This document shows positions 36,998-46,169 of a DNA stretch of 64,000 bases, piece by piece. The DNA is from Fontibacter flavus (lineage in GTDB: Bacteria > Bacteroidota > Bacteroidia > Cytophagales > Cyclobacteriaceae). The DNA lies in the NCBI RefSeq assembly GCF_042432905.1, contig NZ_JBHLWI010000038.1, forward strand, positions 62,001-126,000, given 5' to 3'. Both the position numbers and the translations under genes were made by a program. Numbering within the stretch: the first letter of the stretch is position 1; each line of letters begins with the position of its first letter. The notes under the pieces were generated by a model, which did not search any database, was not told the DNA's origin, and was given only the letters and a program-made list of their open reading frames with translations.

Positions 36998-39514
36998 ATG
37001 AATAAGGTTGAAGAAAGTTTAAATAGGTTATTTTCCAAGCATCGTATCATTACCTGGTATGATGAGGAAAAGGATTTTCAGGAGGATTTTGATTCCCTGT
37101 CTCTTTCCAATGTGGAGAAGCGGAAGGTGGGTAACAATGAGTTCTTCCTAAAGCATGAACTTTTAATCTTACATCCTACTCAGAAGTACCTGCTCTACGC
37201 TCCCTACCGAAGACCTGAAAATGAAGACAATTGGTTGTTGGATATAGAACTCAGTCATCATGTGTTCCATACCGACCAAGAGGCCATGGTCATTCAGGAA
37301 TTGGATATTCCCTTGTCATTCAGAACATGGGTGAAGCGACACTTGGAGTTCTTCAAGAGTAAAGAACGGGTACAAAAACTGAAACAAAACTTAGACAAAA
37401 AGGAAACCGAAACAGGGTTGACCTTAAAGTTATTGCAGTTGGTACTGGGAGGAGAAGATGCATCCATCGATGGACTGGTGAAGTCTTATACCTTTGGATT
37501 TTTGAATGGCAAAGAAGAAAATATCAAGAAGGAGTTGACCAGATTTGGATTGAGAGAATCCTTTTGGTCATTTGTAGAAAACCAATTCAACTACAAATCT
37601 GTTAATCCATCCATATACGATTTCATTTTGGAGTCCTTCCAAAAGAGTTTTCATCCTTTATTTGGAAAGGCACAGGTAAATAATTCAGCCAAGGTCTTAC
37701 TCTCTACTTGGAAGGATACCAGGTCATTTGAGGATTCATTTAAGTTATTGGCGGATAGGGTTCAGGAGGATTTGAAAATCAAAGGACTTTTGGACAAGCA
37801 TCCGATAGAAGAACTGATTCAGGAAGATGTCTTTGAGGAAGTGGATAAAAGAATCATCAAAGAACTTGCCCAACATATCCAACATGAGACTCTTTCACAG
37901 GATAAGATAGAAAACTATATCAAGGTAAGGGAATCGAAGTTTTGGTATCCTCGATACAGACCTTTCTATGACACCCTGTACTACGCTTCCCAATTGGTAG
38001 AATCCGTCAAGAGGAATGCGGAAATCCAAATCAGGGATTACGAAGATGGGTTCAGGCAATATACCGATAAATGGTATCGTATGGACCAGAATTACCGATT
38101 GTTCCTTCAGAATTATCGGGAAACCAATCAGAACAATGCCCTGAATGCCCTCTATCAAAGGGTACATAAAATCTATTCCAATACATGGTTGCTAAGACTG
38201 AGTGACAAGTGGCAGGAGGTTATTGACAAGCAGAAGGAATGGTACTTTGGGGTACATTCCCAAAAGATGTTTTTCAAAAGGGATGTTCAGTCACCTTATT
38301 TGGAGAAAAAGACGAAACTCTTTGTGGTCATTTCTGATGCCCTCAGGTATGAATGTGGGATTTCACTCCATGAAGCCTTCCAGTCTCAGAGCAGATTTTC
38401 TTCCAAACTCGCCTACCAAATCACTGGACTTCCTTCTTACACCCAATTGGGAATGGCTTCACTTTTACCACACAAAACCCTGAGTTTTGGAGAAGGAGAT
38501 GAAATCCTAATCGATGGGAAAAGTACCAAAGGAAGTCAACCGAGAAAGAAGGTGTTGGAAGAACACTCCAAGGTAAAAGCTACAACCATATTGGCTGAAG
38601 ACTTGATGAAGATTGCTTCAAGGAGTGAAGAAGCGAAGACCTTGGTTCAGGAACATGATTTGGTCTATGTGTACCATAATAGAATTGACAAATTAGGGGA
38701 TGACAAGACCCAAGAAGATAAAGTTATCGAAGCTTCAAAGGATGAAATTAATTTCCTGATGGAAGTGGTCAAAAAGATTACCAATATGAATGGGAATCAT
38801 GTGGTGATTACCGCTGACCATGGATTTATCTATCAGAATGAGGTATTGGAAGAAAGTGACTTTTCCGATGCAAATGTACAAGGAGAAGTCATAAGAGATA
38901 ACAGGAGATTTGTATTGGGTAGAAATCTTACCTTCAACAACAATGTAGTGAAGTTTACAGCGGAATCTCTCAGCATCAAATCCGATGATGTGGATGTACT
39001 AATTCCGAAAGGTATCAACCGACTCCGAAAACAAGGTAGTGGAAGTAGGTATGTACATGGTGGAGCTACTCTTCAGGAGGTAGTGGTGCCAGTATTATTT
39101 GTAGCAAAGAAACGGGTGGATACCGTTTCAAAAGTGGAAATCGATGTCCTGAACAAGACCAATAATCGGATTACCACAAATATCCATACCATCAAATTCT
39201 ATCAAGAACAACCTGTTTCGGAGACTGTGATTGCAAGGAGTATCAAGTCTTATTTTGCCATCATTGATGGAGATGAATCCAAAAAGAAGGTAATCAGTGA
39301 TGTGATAGCCCATACCTTTGATTCCGAATCCAAGAGAGCCGAAGAACGGGAAGTGGTGAAAAAATTTACCCTTTCCACCAAAGAAAAGTCAAATGCCAAT
39401 ACCTTTTTGGTCATTGAAGAGAAGGTAGAAGGGACTAACAAGTGGAACATGATTGCCAAGTATCCATACACTTTGAAGATAGGAATGGACAATGATTTTG
39501 ATGACTTCTTATAA
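36998..39514 (+). CDS. pglZ: BREX alkaline-phosphatase-like protein PglZ
   Basis: 838 residues. The N-terminal half is helical and family-specific. The alkaline-phosphatase-superfamily core has VVISDALRYECG at about 443 (metal ligand Asp), DLVYVYHNRIDKLGD, and ITADHGFIYQ at about 605 (metal ligands Asp/His). PglZ is the hallmark BREX protein and interacts with PglX. Starts 7 bp after pglX and ends 12 bp before brxL. Confidence 0.95.
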   Translation: MNKVEESLNRLFSKHRIITWYDEEKDFQEDFDSLSLSNVEKRKVGNNEFFLKHELLILHPTQKYLLYAPYRRPENEDNWLLDIELSHHVFHTDQEAMVIQELDIPLSFRTWVKRHLEFFKSKERVQKLKQNLDKKETETGLTLKLLQLVLGGEDASIDGLVKSYTFGFLNGKEENIKKELTRFGLRESFWSFVENQFNYKSVNPSIYDFILESFQKSFHPLFGKAQVNNSAKVLLSTWKDTRSFEDSFKLLADRVQEDLKIKGLLDKHPIEELIQEDVFEEVDKRIIKELAQHIQHETLSQDKIENYIKVRESKFWYPRYRPFYDTLYYASQLVESVKRNAEIQIRDYEDGFRQYTDKWYRMDQNYRLFLQNYRETNQNNALNALYQRVHKIYSNTWLLRLSDKWQEVIDKQKEWYFGVHSQKMFFKRDVQSPYLEKKTKLFVVISDALRYECGISLHEAFQSQSRFSSKLAYQITGLPSYTQLGMASLLPHKTLSFGEGDEILIDGKSTKGSQPRKKVLEEHSKVKATTILAEDLMKIASRSEEAKTLVQEHDLVYVYHNRIDKLGDDKTQEDKVIEASKDEINFLMEVVKKITNMNGNHVVITADHGFIYQNEVLEESDFSDANVQGEVIRDNRRFVLGRNLTFNNNVVKFTAESLSIKSDDVDVLIPKGINRLRKQGSGSRYVHGGATLQEVVVPVLFVAKKRVDTVSKVEIDVLNKTNNRITTNIHTIKFYQEQPVSETVIARSIKSYFAIIDGDESKKKVISDVIAHTFDSESKRAEEREVVKKFTLSTKEKSNANTFLVIEEKVEGTNKWNMIAKYPYTLKIGMDNDFDDFL

Positions 39515-39526
39515 TTAAAATGAAGT

Positions 39527-41551
39527 ATGAAGGAACTAGATGTTTTGATTAACAGACATTTTGGGGGAAAAGTAGTCCGTAAGGATTTGACCAGTCAGGT
39601 GAAGGGAAACGCCAGTGTTCCGACATTTGTCTTGGAATACCTATTAGGTCAATATTGTGCCACAGACGATGAAGAAACCATCCAACAAGGTATCGAAACG
39701 ACCAAACAAATTATTGCCAAACACTTTGTTCATAGAGATGAAGCTCAGGTCATCAAGTCAACCATACGGGAGAAAGGTTCACACAGAATCATAGACAAAC
39801 TCTCAGTCAAACTCAATGACAAGGAAGACAGGTATGAAGCCAGTTTTGCCAATTTGGGTTTGAACAAAGTTCCTGTAAGAGATGAATTAGTCAAACAATA
39901 CCCCAAATTGTTATCCGAGGGTGTTTGGTCATTGGTGACCATTGCCTATGTTCCTTCTGAAGAAAGAAATACACTCCCATGGGTGATTGAGTCCATCAAA
40001 TTGATTCAGGTATCAAGAGCCGATTTAGATGAATACAAAGTACTCAGAAGTCAGTTTACCAAGGATGAATGGGTGGACTTGTTGATGCAATCCATAGGAT
40101 TGAATCCTGACGAATTTACCTTTAGGTCCAAATTGATGGCACTGACCAGACTGGTTCCATTTGCAGAAAACAACTATAACCTGATAGAACTTGGACCCAA
40201 AGGAACAGGGAAATCCCATGTCTTTTCCGAATTGTCACCCCATGGTATCCTGATATCCGGTGGTGAAGTATCCAAGGCAAAACTATTCGTCAACAACTCC
40301 AATGGAGAGATTGGATTGGTGGGATATTGGGATGTGGTAGCCTATGATGAGTTTGCAGGAAAGACCAAAAAGGCGGACAGAGGATTGGTGGACATCATGA
40401 AAAACTACATGGCCAACAAATCCTTCTCCAGAGGAACCAATGTCTATCAAGCAGAAGCATCCATGGTATTTGTGGGAAATACAGACCATTCCGTTCCCCA
40501 CATGTTGACCCATACGGACTTGTTTGATGCCTTACCAAAGGACTATTACGATACCGCATTTTTGGATAGAATCCATTGCTACCTTCCTGGTTGGGAGGTG
40601 AAGAAGTTGAGGAATGAAATGTTCACTTCCGATTATGGATTCATTGTAGACTACTTGGCTGAAATCCTGAAACAACTTCGAAAAGAAGACCATTCTCAGG
40701 ACTATAAGCCTTACTATGAACTTTCATCGACCATAACCACAAGAGATAAAACCGCAATTGAGAAGACCTTTTCAGGTTTGGTCAAGGTTATCTATCCCCA
40801 TGGAGTAATGGACCCTAAAGAAATCAAGGAATTGCTTGATTTTGCTATAGAAGGAAGAAAACGGGTCAAAGACCAACTTCGAAAAATGGACGAGACCTTC
40901 AATGATGAGGTGGTCAATTTTGAGTACACAACTGATAATGGGAAGGTCTTCAAGGTACAGACTTTGGAGGTTTTGGAATACGGAGACCCAAAATTGGGGA
41001 TAGAAAAACAGGAGGAAGTCAAGGAAGAAGAACAGGAAGAGGCAAACACCTCCGTAGACCCCCAAAAGAAGGTCTTGGCAGGATTCCATCGTGTCATAAG
41101 GGATAATCAGACCAATGTGAGTTATAAAGGTCTATTTGGGGATTATTTGGCGGGTGCAACCCATGTCATTCTCAAAGACCCCTACATTCGATTACCCTAT
41201 CAAATGAGGAACTTCATAGAGTTCTGCCGATTGATATCAGAACTAAAAGAAGAAGACCAAGAGGTCAGAATTCATTTGGTCACCAATAACAATGAAGAAT
41301 ACTTGGAAAACGCTAAAGGAGCCTTTGGAGAGCTGATTGATAGTTTGGCACCCATAGGGATAGACCTATCCTACGAATTCAGCGACATCCAACATGATAG
41401 AAGTATCGAACTCAACAACGGATGGAAAATCATCCTTGGAAGAGGATTAGATATCTGGCAAAAGACAGGAGGTAGGTACGATATCGCTGAGTACTATCAG
41501 GAGAAGCGGATTTGTAAGGAGTTTGAGGTGACTGTGGTGGAGAATTCATAA
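39527..41551 (+). CDS. brxL: BREX protein BrxL (AAA+), with MITD1-like C-terminal domain
   Basis: 674 residues. An N-terminal DNA-binding-like region is followed by an AAA+ core: Walker A GPKGTGKS at about 223-230, and VVAYDEFAGKTKK as Walker B region. An acidic linker (about 495-512) leads to a C-terminal domain of about 160 residues. This ends HDRSIELNNGWKIILGRGLD, which strongly resembles the phospholipase D-like C-terminal domain of eukaryotic MITD1 (MIT_C). I see no Lon Ser-Lys peptidase domain. BrxL is a DNA-binding AAA+ motor implicated in stopping phage DNA. The 4-bp gap to the RES gene suggests co-transcription. Confidence 0.9.
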   Translation: MKELDVLINRHFGGKVVRKDLTSQVKGNASVPTFVLEYLLGQYCATDDEETIQQGIETTKQIIAKHFVHRDEAQVIKSTIREKGSHRIIDKLSVKLNDKEDRYEASFANLGLNKVPVRDELVKQYPKLLSEGVWSLVTIAYVPSEERNTLPWVIESIKLIQVSRADLDEYKVLRSQFTKDEWVDLLMQSIGLNPDEFTFRSKLMALTRLVPFAENNYNLIELGPKGTGKSHVFSELSPHGILISGGEVSKAKLFVNNSNGEIGLVGYWDVVAYDEFAGKTKKADRGLVDIMKNYMANKSFSRGTNVYQAEASMVFVGNTDHSVPHMLTHTDLFDALPKDYYDTAFLDRIHCYLPGWEVKKLRNEMFTSDYGFIVDYLAEILKQLRKEDHSQDYKPYYELSSTITTRDKTAIEKTFSGLVKVIYPHGVMDPKEIKELLDFAIEGRKRVKDQLRKMDETFNDEVVNFEYTTDNGKVFKVQTLEVLEYGDPKLGIEKQEEVKEEEQEEANTSVDPQKKVLAGFHRVIRDNQTNVSYKGLFGDYLAGATHVILKDPYIRLPYQMRNFIEFCRLISELKEEDQEVRIHLVTNNNEEYLENAKGAFGELIDSLAPIGIDLSYEFSDIQHDRSIELNNGWKIILGRGLDIWQKTGGRYDIAEYYQEKRICKEFEVTVVENS

Positions 41552-41555
41552 AATC

Positions 41556-42788
41556 ATGGGAGACTTTCTTCAGGATATAGAACCTTTAAAATATCGGGAC
41601 TTTATTGTTTGTGATAAACATGTTCATGATGAGGACTTAAAAAGTTTTATTCGAAGTAAGGGGAGACAATTTGGTGAATGTTCAATTTGCGGTGAAAACT
41701 ATCAAGATTGGTCATTTGACACCCCTTTTTTAATTGATTTTACATCACTTTTTAAAACCATCAATAATTGCATAAATACAACTTATGGATATTTAGAAGA
41801 AATTCTACCTTACGATAGTGAATCAGGAGAATGGATTGGCTTACATTGGTCAACCTGGGAATTAATTAATGAAGAAATTGAAATACAATGCGATGAAGCG
41901 TTGGTTGATATGATTATTAAAGCGTTAGGAGAAGATAATTTTTGGGCAGAAACTGGAGAACATGAAGAAAGTGAATTCCTTATTTACACTTGGGAAACAT
42001 TTTCAGATTTGGTTAAAAATAAAATCAGGTATCTTTTTTATGATTTTGAAGACAAAGAAAATTATAGAAGTTTAAGTAGGCCTGTTAAAATTTTAGAAGA
42101 GATTGGAAATTATATTTCTGGGCATAAAATGTTCGTAAGATTTCCATTGAATGAGGACTTATTTAATCAATCTCCGCTTTTATATAGAGCGAGACAACAT
42201 AGTGACATCAAAGAGGTCACATCTTCAGAAAACATTTGTTCTCCGCCCCCTCAGCATGCCAAGTCCAATAGGTTTAGTCCTGAGGGTATCTCAATGTTTT
42301 ATGGAGGGGAGTGCCCAATTACTGCAATAAAAGAAGTATTGGAAGAAAGAAAATCAGAGGATTTTTTAAGTGTTGCTGAATTTACGTGCAATAAACCTCT
42401 CACTTTGGTTGATTTAAGAAATCCAAAAACCTTTGGTTTTTTTGATGAAAATAATATCCATAATAGGCAGGCTTCTATTTTCATTAAAAGGTTCGTGGAA
42501 GAAATAACAAAACCTGTAGACTACAGAAAACAAAAGGATAGTATTGAATATATTCCCTCTCAAATCATAACCGAATATTTCAGATATGTTCTTACTAAAA
42601 AAGGACATAGGATTGATGGTATAGTTTATAGAAGCTCTAAAAATCCTGGAAAAAATTGTTTTGTGATTTTTGCAGACTCAGATTCATGTGCTGAAGAAGG
42701 TAGTCATCAGGATAACCACCTACTTCTAATGAAGAAGGATTCCATAAAAACTCAAAAAGTAGAAGATTATTTAAGAATCAATTCCTAA
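41556..42788 (+). CDS. RES-domain toxin-like protein with HEPN/RES N-terminal region
   Basis: 410 residues. The N-terminal 180 residues have zinc-ligand-like residues (CDKH at 19-22; CSICG at 42-46) and helices, as in the HEPN/RES N-terminal domains. The RES domain follows: LYRARQ (Arg211), FYGGECPITAIKEV (Glu260), IPSQIITEYFR (Ser335) and VYRSSKNPG. RES proteins characterised so far are NAD+-consuming toxins. Located 4 bp after brxL but far more AT-rich, so probably a later addition to the operon. No RES antitoxin (Xre/DUF2384) lies beside it, which suggests control by BREX or by its own N-terminal domain. It could cause abortive infection if BREX fails (inference). Confidence 0.82.
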   Translation: MGDFLQDIEPLKYRDFIVCDKHVHDEDLKSFIRSKGRQFGECSICGENYQDWSFDTPFLIDFTSLFKTINNCINTTYGYLEEILPYDSESGEWIGLHWSTWELINEEIEIQCDEALVDMIIKALGEDNFWAETGEHEESEFLIYTWETFSDLVKNKIRYLFYDFEDKENYRSLSRPVKILEEIGNYISGHKMFVRFPLNEDLFNQSPLLYRARQHSDIKEVTSSENICSPPPQHAKSNRFSPEGISMFYGGECPITAIKEVLEERKSEDFLSVAEFTCNKPLTLVDLRNPKTFGFFDENNIHNRQASIFIKRFVEEITKPVDYRKQKDSIEYIPSQIITEYFRYVLTKKGHRIDGIVYRSSKNPGKNCFVIFADSDSCAEEGSHQDNHLLLMKKDSIKTQKVEDYLRINS

Positions 42789-42858
42789 ATTTTATTAGCT
42801 GATTTACAGCATATTAAAATTTTTTCATATAATTTTTTAAAAATGTTGTGAAAATCCC

Positions 42859-42900
42859 TTGCATAACATTTTTGTTGTTCCTAGATTTGTAACAACAAAA
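42859..42900 (+). promoter_or_regulatory. Promoter overlapped by a palindromic operator
   Basis: A Bacteroidota-type promoter: TTGC at 42859-42862, 19-bp spacer, TAGATTTG at 42882-42889. A perfect 10-bp inverted repeat (TTTTGTTGTT at 42870-42879, AACAACAAAA at 42891-42900) straddles the -7 box, an arrangement typical of a repressor operator. The 23-bp core 42874-42896 recurs at 43558 and 43654. Confidence 0.7.
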
Positions 42901-42911
42901 TAATAGGAATC

Positions 42912-43535
42912 ATGGATTTACTAATTGAAGTCACGAATACACCAGTCATCGAATGTTTACTCCTTCTCCTTTTGACTGGAGATGAGGGTAAAAAAATTGA
43001 TTGGAATAACAGCCTAATCAAAGATTATATGACACAATATATGGAGTTGAAAGAGAAGGCTATGGCCAATGAATTCATTCAACTGGTTTTACAAAATGAT
43101 TTTAAAAAGGAGGTTATTGAGGATAAGTCTTTAACCCATCTTCATATTAGGTTGGAAAAATTAAAAAAGAAACTCCTAAAGATTTATTTCACTTCATTAA
43201 AGAAGGATACTGAATTGTACAAAGATTATGAGTATATCGGTGACTTTAGTTCTCTAGTTTCCAAGCACTTTCTTCAAATGGAAAAACTGAAATTGGTGAT
43301 TCAACCGGATATCCAAATCGCTACTAGTGTTCACTCCAAATCAAAAATCACTTACCTAACTGCTAGGGGATTTTGGTTAAACGAAAAAGGAAATAGAGAA
43401 AGAAAATATGTCAAATCTCTTGGTAGGTTGGATGAATTTGAAGGAGGTAAAAAAGACCCTCAGGTTTTGAAACTTGGAATAGAAAAAATACGAGAAGAAA
43501 GTCTCAAAGAGTACAACCAACAATACCCGGATTAG
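42912..43535 (+). CDS. Unknown 207-aa protein, possible autoregulator
   Basis: Hydrophobic start (IEVTNTPVIECLLLLLLTGDEG), a charged coiled-coil-like middle (LHIRLEKLKKKLLKIYF), and a basic C-terminus that includes TYLTARGFWLNEKGNRERKYVKSLG. I do not recognise a family. It begins 12 bp after a palindrome-covered promoter whose operator-like sequence also occurs twice before the methyltransferase gene. That makes it a candidate regulator of both, but no helix-turn-helix is evident. A weak terminator overlaps its end. Confidence 0.6.
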   Translation: MDLLIEVTNTPVIECLLLLLLTGDEGKKIDWNNSLIKDYMTQYMELKEKAMANEFIQLVLQNDFKKEVIEDKSLTHLHIRLEKLKKKLLKIYFTSLKKDTELYKDYEYIGDFSSLVSKHFLQMEKLKLVIQPDIQIATSVHSKSKITYLTARGFWLNEKGNRERKYVKSLGRLDEFEGGKKDPQVLKLGIEKIREESLKEYNQQYPD

Positions 43536-43548
43536 TGGGTTTTTTTTT
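43525..43548 (+). terminator. Weak rho-independent terminator
   Basis: ACCC, 8-base loop, GGGT, then a run of eight further T. It overlaps the stop codon of the 207-aa gene. The stem is only four pairs, so it may be partial and let transcription continue. Confidence 0.45.
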
Positions 43549-43557
43549 GAAAACCTT

Positions 43558-43580
43558 GTTGACCTTAAAAAACTCACAAC
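43558..43580. promoter_or_regulatory. Operator-like 23-bp site, copy 2
   Basis: GTTGACCTTAAAAAACTCACAAC-type site sharing the frame GTTG-N14-ACAAC with 42874-42896 and 43654-43676. It lies in the 167-bp gap before the methyltransferase gene. Confidence 0.55.
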
Positions 43581-43653
43581 AATCTCAATAAATCAATTAT
43601 ATAAACAATTCTAGGGGTAAAAATACCTCTACAGGGATTCCTATGCTTATTCG

Positions 43654-43676
43654 GTTGACCTGAAAAAAGTAACAAC
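43654..43676. promoter_or_regulatory. Operator-like 23-bp site, copy 3
   Basis: Same 23-bp frame as copies 1 and 2, with GTAACAAC at its end exactly as in copy 1. It starts 49 bp before the ParB-methyltransferase ATG, so a bound protein would block that gene's promoter. Confidence 0.55.
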
Positions 43677-43702
43677 ATCCAAATAAACTAAAGTTAAAAA
43701 TC

Positions 43703-45502
43703 ATGTACAAACCAAAAAAGAAAGATACCCACGAGGTGTCCATTCCTACTATCAAAGTAGAAGAGGTGTCTGAAAAGAACCTAAGTGAATTGAAGAACTC
43801 TCAATTTTCTTGTACAAAGATGATTGATGATTATGGTTACAGGTCAGCACCTGTGATTCAACAGAAGTTTCCTGAGAATCTGGACCCAACGAAATTGAGA
43901 CCAGTGAAATTCAGACCTGTTTATGATGTTTCAATTGACAAGGTAAAAATCCACCATTCTGCTGGGTTGACTTACATCAAGAAAAACCTTAATAGTCTAA
44001 AGTTTACCATTGAAAAATTTGGTCAAATAGACCCGATTGCTGTGGTCAAAAAAGGAGATTTCTATTTTGTCTTTGATGGGATTTCAAGATTGAAAGTAGC
44101 TCAGGAATTAGGTTGGGAAAAAATCAGGATTGAGGTATTTAACTACTCTGACGATGAATTAGGTGATATTCATATCATCAAGAATGTAAAGACCAAAAGG
44201 TCTATACAAGAACAAATTCAAAAGGCAAAATTCATACTTGGGATTTTGGGAAAATCTCAGGGTAAAAAGAGAAAGTCTGTAGTAGGTCTAGATTTGACTG
44301 AGAATGATTATGGGTTTGCCGGTAAAGACAGGTATCAAATTGCTTGTGCCATTCTTGGACTTGATTTCTGTTCATCAACCCTCAGGAAATTGATAGAAAT
44401 AAGTGATTTCGAGGAGAATGGGAATGAAGAAGTTAAGGGACTTGGACTAATTGATAAGATTGAGAACAAAGGAATGTCCATTTCCAATGCCTTCAACCTG
44501 ATGAAAATATATAAGGAGTCAGTTAAGGAGAGACAAGAAGAAACTTCAATCATGAAGTCATTGGATGCAGGATATAATAACAGATATCTTCTTTTCAATA
44601 AATCATGTGAAGACTTATCGGACCTAGAAAAAAAAATAATTCAATTGATAATTTTTTCTCCTCCTTACTTCAATATGAGAATTTACCCTGAAGGTGTTTC
44701 TCCTGCTGATATTCCTTTTGGTTTGGAATCTAATCCTGATGAATATGTAAAAAGAAGTATTGAGTTCTACAGGGGGTTCAAAAGAGTCCTGAAAGATGAT
44801 GGTTCACTCTTTATCAACGTTGCAGAATCATATAAAAATGGGGTGAGTTCACTTACAGTCAGCAAACTTATAATCGCAATGGTTGAAGATGGATGGCACT
44901 TAGTTCAGACCATCAAGTGGAAAAAAACCAATGCGAAACCACAAGGAAATATCAAACGGTTAAGACCAGTAACGGAGGAAATTCTTCACTTCGTCAAAAA
45001 CCCAAAAAACTTCAAATTCAAAGAGCTTGTCTTTTGGTCTGAAGATGAAAATATCACGGTCCAAACTGGATGTAATGATGAGATTTCAGGAGATAAAAAA
45101 TCAAAAAAACCTAAGTTCTCTCTTAAAAGACCAAGAGTTTCATTAACTGACTTTTTAGAAAGTCAAAAAGTACAGGGTATCATCGAGGGTTCGATTTTCA
45201 ATTGGTCAAAATTGAAAAAAATTGACCCAAACTACATTCATGTTGCTCCTTCACCGGATTACCTCGCCATCATCCCGATTTTGATGACGACTGACCCGGG
45301 AGACATTGTAATGGATGCATTTTCAGGAAGTGGGACCTTTTTAGATACTGCAATTAGACTTGGGAGAAATGGGGTCGGTTATGATACCGACCCAAAGTCC
45401 ATCGAATTTTCTAAAAAACGTCTTAATCATGCCTTAGAAGAGGAAATTCCAGGTGAAGAATTACACAGGATTGAAAATCAATATTTTAAAAACGCAGCCT
45501 AA
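43703..45502 (+). CDS. ParB-like domain fused to DNA methyltransferase
   Basis: 599 residues. Residues about 75-180 are a ParB/Srx-like domain (YIKKNLNSLKFTIEKFGQIDP; FVFDGISRLKVAQELGW). The C-terminal half is a beta-class DNA methylase: motif IV SPPYFNM at about 315, then motif I DAFSGSGTFLDTAIRLGRNGVGYD near residue 535. SPPY is common in N4-cytosine enzymes but also occurs in some N6-adenine ones, so the target base is open. No cognate restriction enzyme is recognised next to it. It may be an orphan methylase protecting the element or regulating replication. Starts after two operator-like sites; followed after 2 bp by a 145-aa gene. Confidence 0.85.
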   Translation: MYKPKKKDTHEVSIPTIKVEEVSEKNLSELKNSQFSCTKMIDDYGYRSAPVIQQKFPENLDPTKLRPVKFRPVYDVSIDKVKIHHSAGLTYIKKNLNSLKFTIEKFGQIDPIAVVKKGDFYFVFDGISRLKVAQELGWEKIRIEVFNYSDDELGDIHIIKNVKTKRSIQEQIQKAKFILGILGKSQGKKRKSVVGLDLTENDYGFAGKDRYQIACAILGLDFCSSTLRKLIEISDFEENGNEEVKGLGLIDKIENKGMSISNAFNLMKIYKESVKERQEETSIMKSLDAGYNNRYLLFNKSCEDLSDLEKKIIQLIIFSPPYFNMRIYPEGVSPADIPFGLESNPDEYVKRSIEFYRGFKRVLKDDGSLFINVAESYKNGVSSLTVSKLIIAMVEDGWHLVQTIKWKKTNAKPQGNIKRLRPVTEEILHFVKNPKNFKFKELVFWSEDENITVQTGCNDEISGDKKSKKPKFSLKRPRVSLTDFLESQKVQGIIEGSIFNWSKLKKIDPNYIHVAPSPDYLAIIPILMTTDPGDIVMDAFSGSGTFLDTAIRLGRNGVGYDTDPKSIEFSKKRLNHALEEEIPGEELHRIENQYFKNAA

Positions 45503-45504
45503 AA

Positions 45505-45942
45505 ATGGAAAACATGAACAGTAATACATATAACGAAGATGTTCTTACCAAAGAAGATAACCTAAGGTATCTCAAAGAACAAATCTGTCCGATATCCAAT
45601 AGAAAAATTAAACAATCACCATATCTGGCAGAAGTATTTAAATCGGATGAAAGAACACTATGGATAGCCAATCTAATTACTCACTATCGCCACAACATAA
45701 TTACCTATTGGGATAAATGTTGGGGGCATAATGGGTACAGGTATAGAAGAGATTGGTTTGGAGATTATGACGAGGAAAAGGCCAAAGTAAATGAAAGAGC
45801 TAAAAGACAAATTATAAGGAAAGCTCATAAAATACTTATTGACTGCGGAATTACTCCAGAAACATTTAGTAATCTGGAAGGGACCACTGAGGAGACAATG
45901 AAAATTGCTAAAAAGTTTTTGACACCAAAATCTCAAAAGTAG
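45505..45942 (+). CDS. Unknown 145-aa protein coupled to the methyltransferase
   Basis: Starts 2 bp after the methylase stop, so it is co-transcribed. It contains an aromatic/basic central stretch (WDKCWGHNGYRYRRDWFG) and a helical C-terminus. No nuclease motif is clear. It could be a methylase partner or an unrecognised restriction subunit, which is speculation. Confidence 0.6.
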   Translation: MENMNSNTYNEDVLTKEDNLRYLKEQICPISNRKIKQSPYLAEVFKSDERTLWIANLITHYRHNIITYWDKCWGHNGYRYRRDWFGDYDEEKAKVNERAKRQIIRKAHKILIDCGITPETFSNLEGTTEETMKIAKKFLTPKSQK

Positions 45943-45953
45943 TTGAATAAGTC

Positions 45954-46000
45954 ACTCCCCTGATATGTTTATAAATTACTTATTGAATTATCGGGGGAGT
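45954..46000. terminator. Inverted repeat, probable terminator or attenuator
   Basis: ACTCCCCTGATA (45954-45965) pairs with TATCGGGGGAGT (45989-46000), 11 of 12 bases, with a 23-base loop. It separates the methylase operon from the recombinase operon. No T-run follows directly, so it may be an operator or recombinase-related site instead. Confidence 0.45.
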
Positions 46001-46028
46001 ATATGTTTCACTTTGAACAAATATTATC

Positions 46029-46169
46029 ATGTTAAACAAGAAAGAATCATTGAAAATACTGAAGAAAGAAAATCCAAATCTTTCAGAACAGGAGATAGCG
46101 CAGATTTACAATCTCTTATATAAGTTAGCTACTATCGAATTCGAAACTATAAAAGAAGAAAATATATGA
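46029..46169 (+). CDS. Small unknown protein coupled to the serine recombinase
   Basis: 46 residues (MLNKKESLKILKKENPNL then SEQEIAQIYNLLYKLATI), a helix-rich peptide. Its stop overlaps the recombinase start as ATGA, giving translational coupling. Small helical proteins of this style often precede recombinases in Bacteroidota elements; it may act as a directionality or partner factor (inference). Confidence 0.6.
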   Translation: MLNKKESLKILKKENPNLSEQEIAQIYNLLYKLATIEFETIKEENI

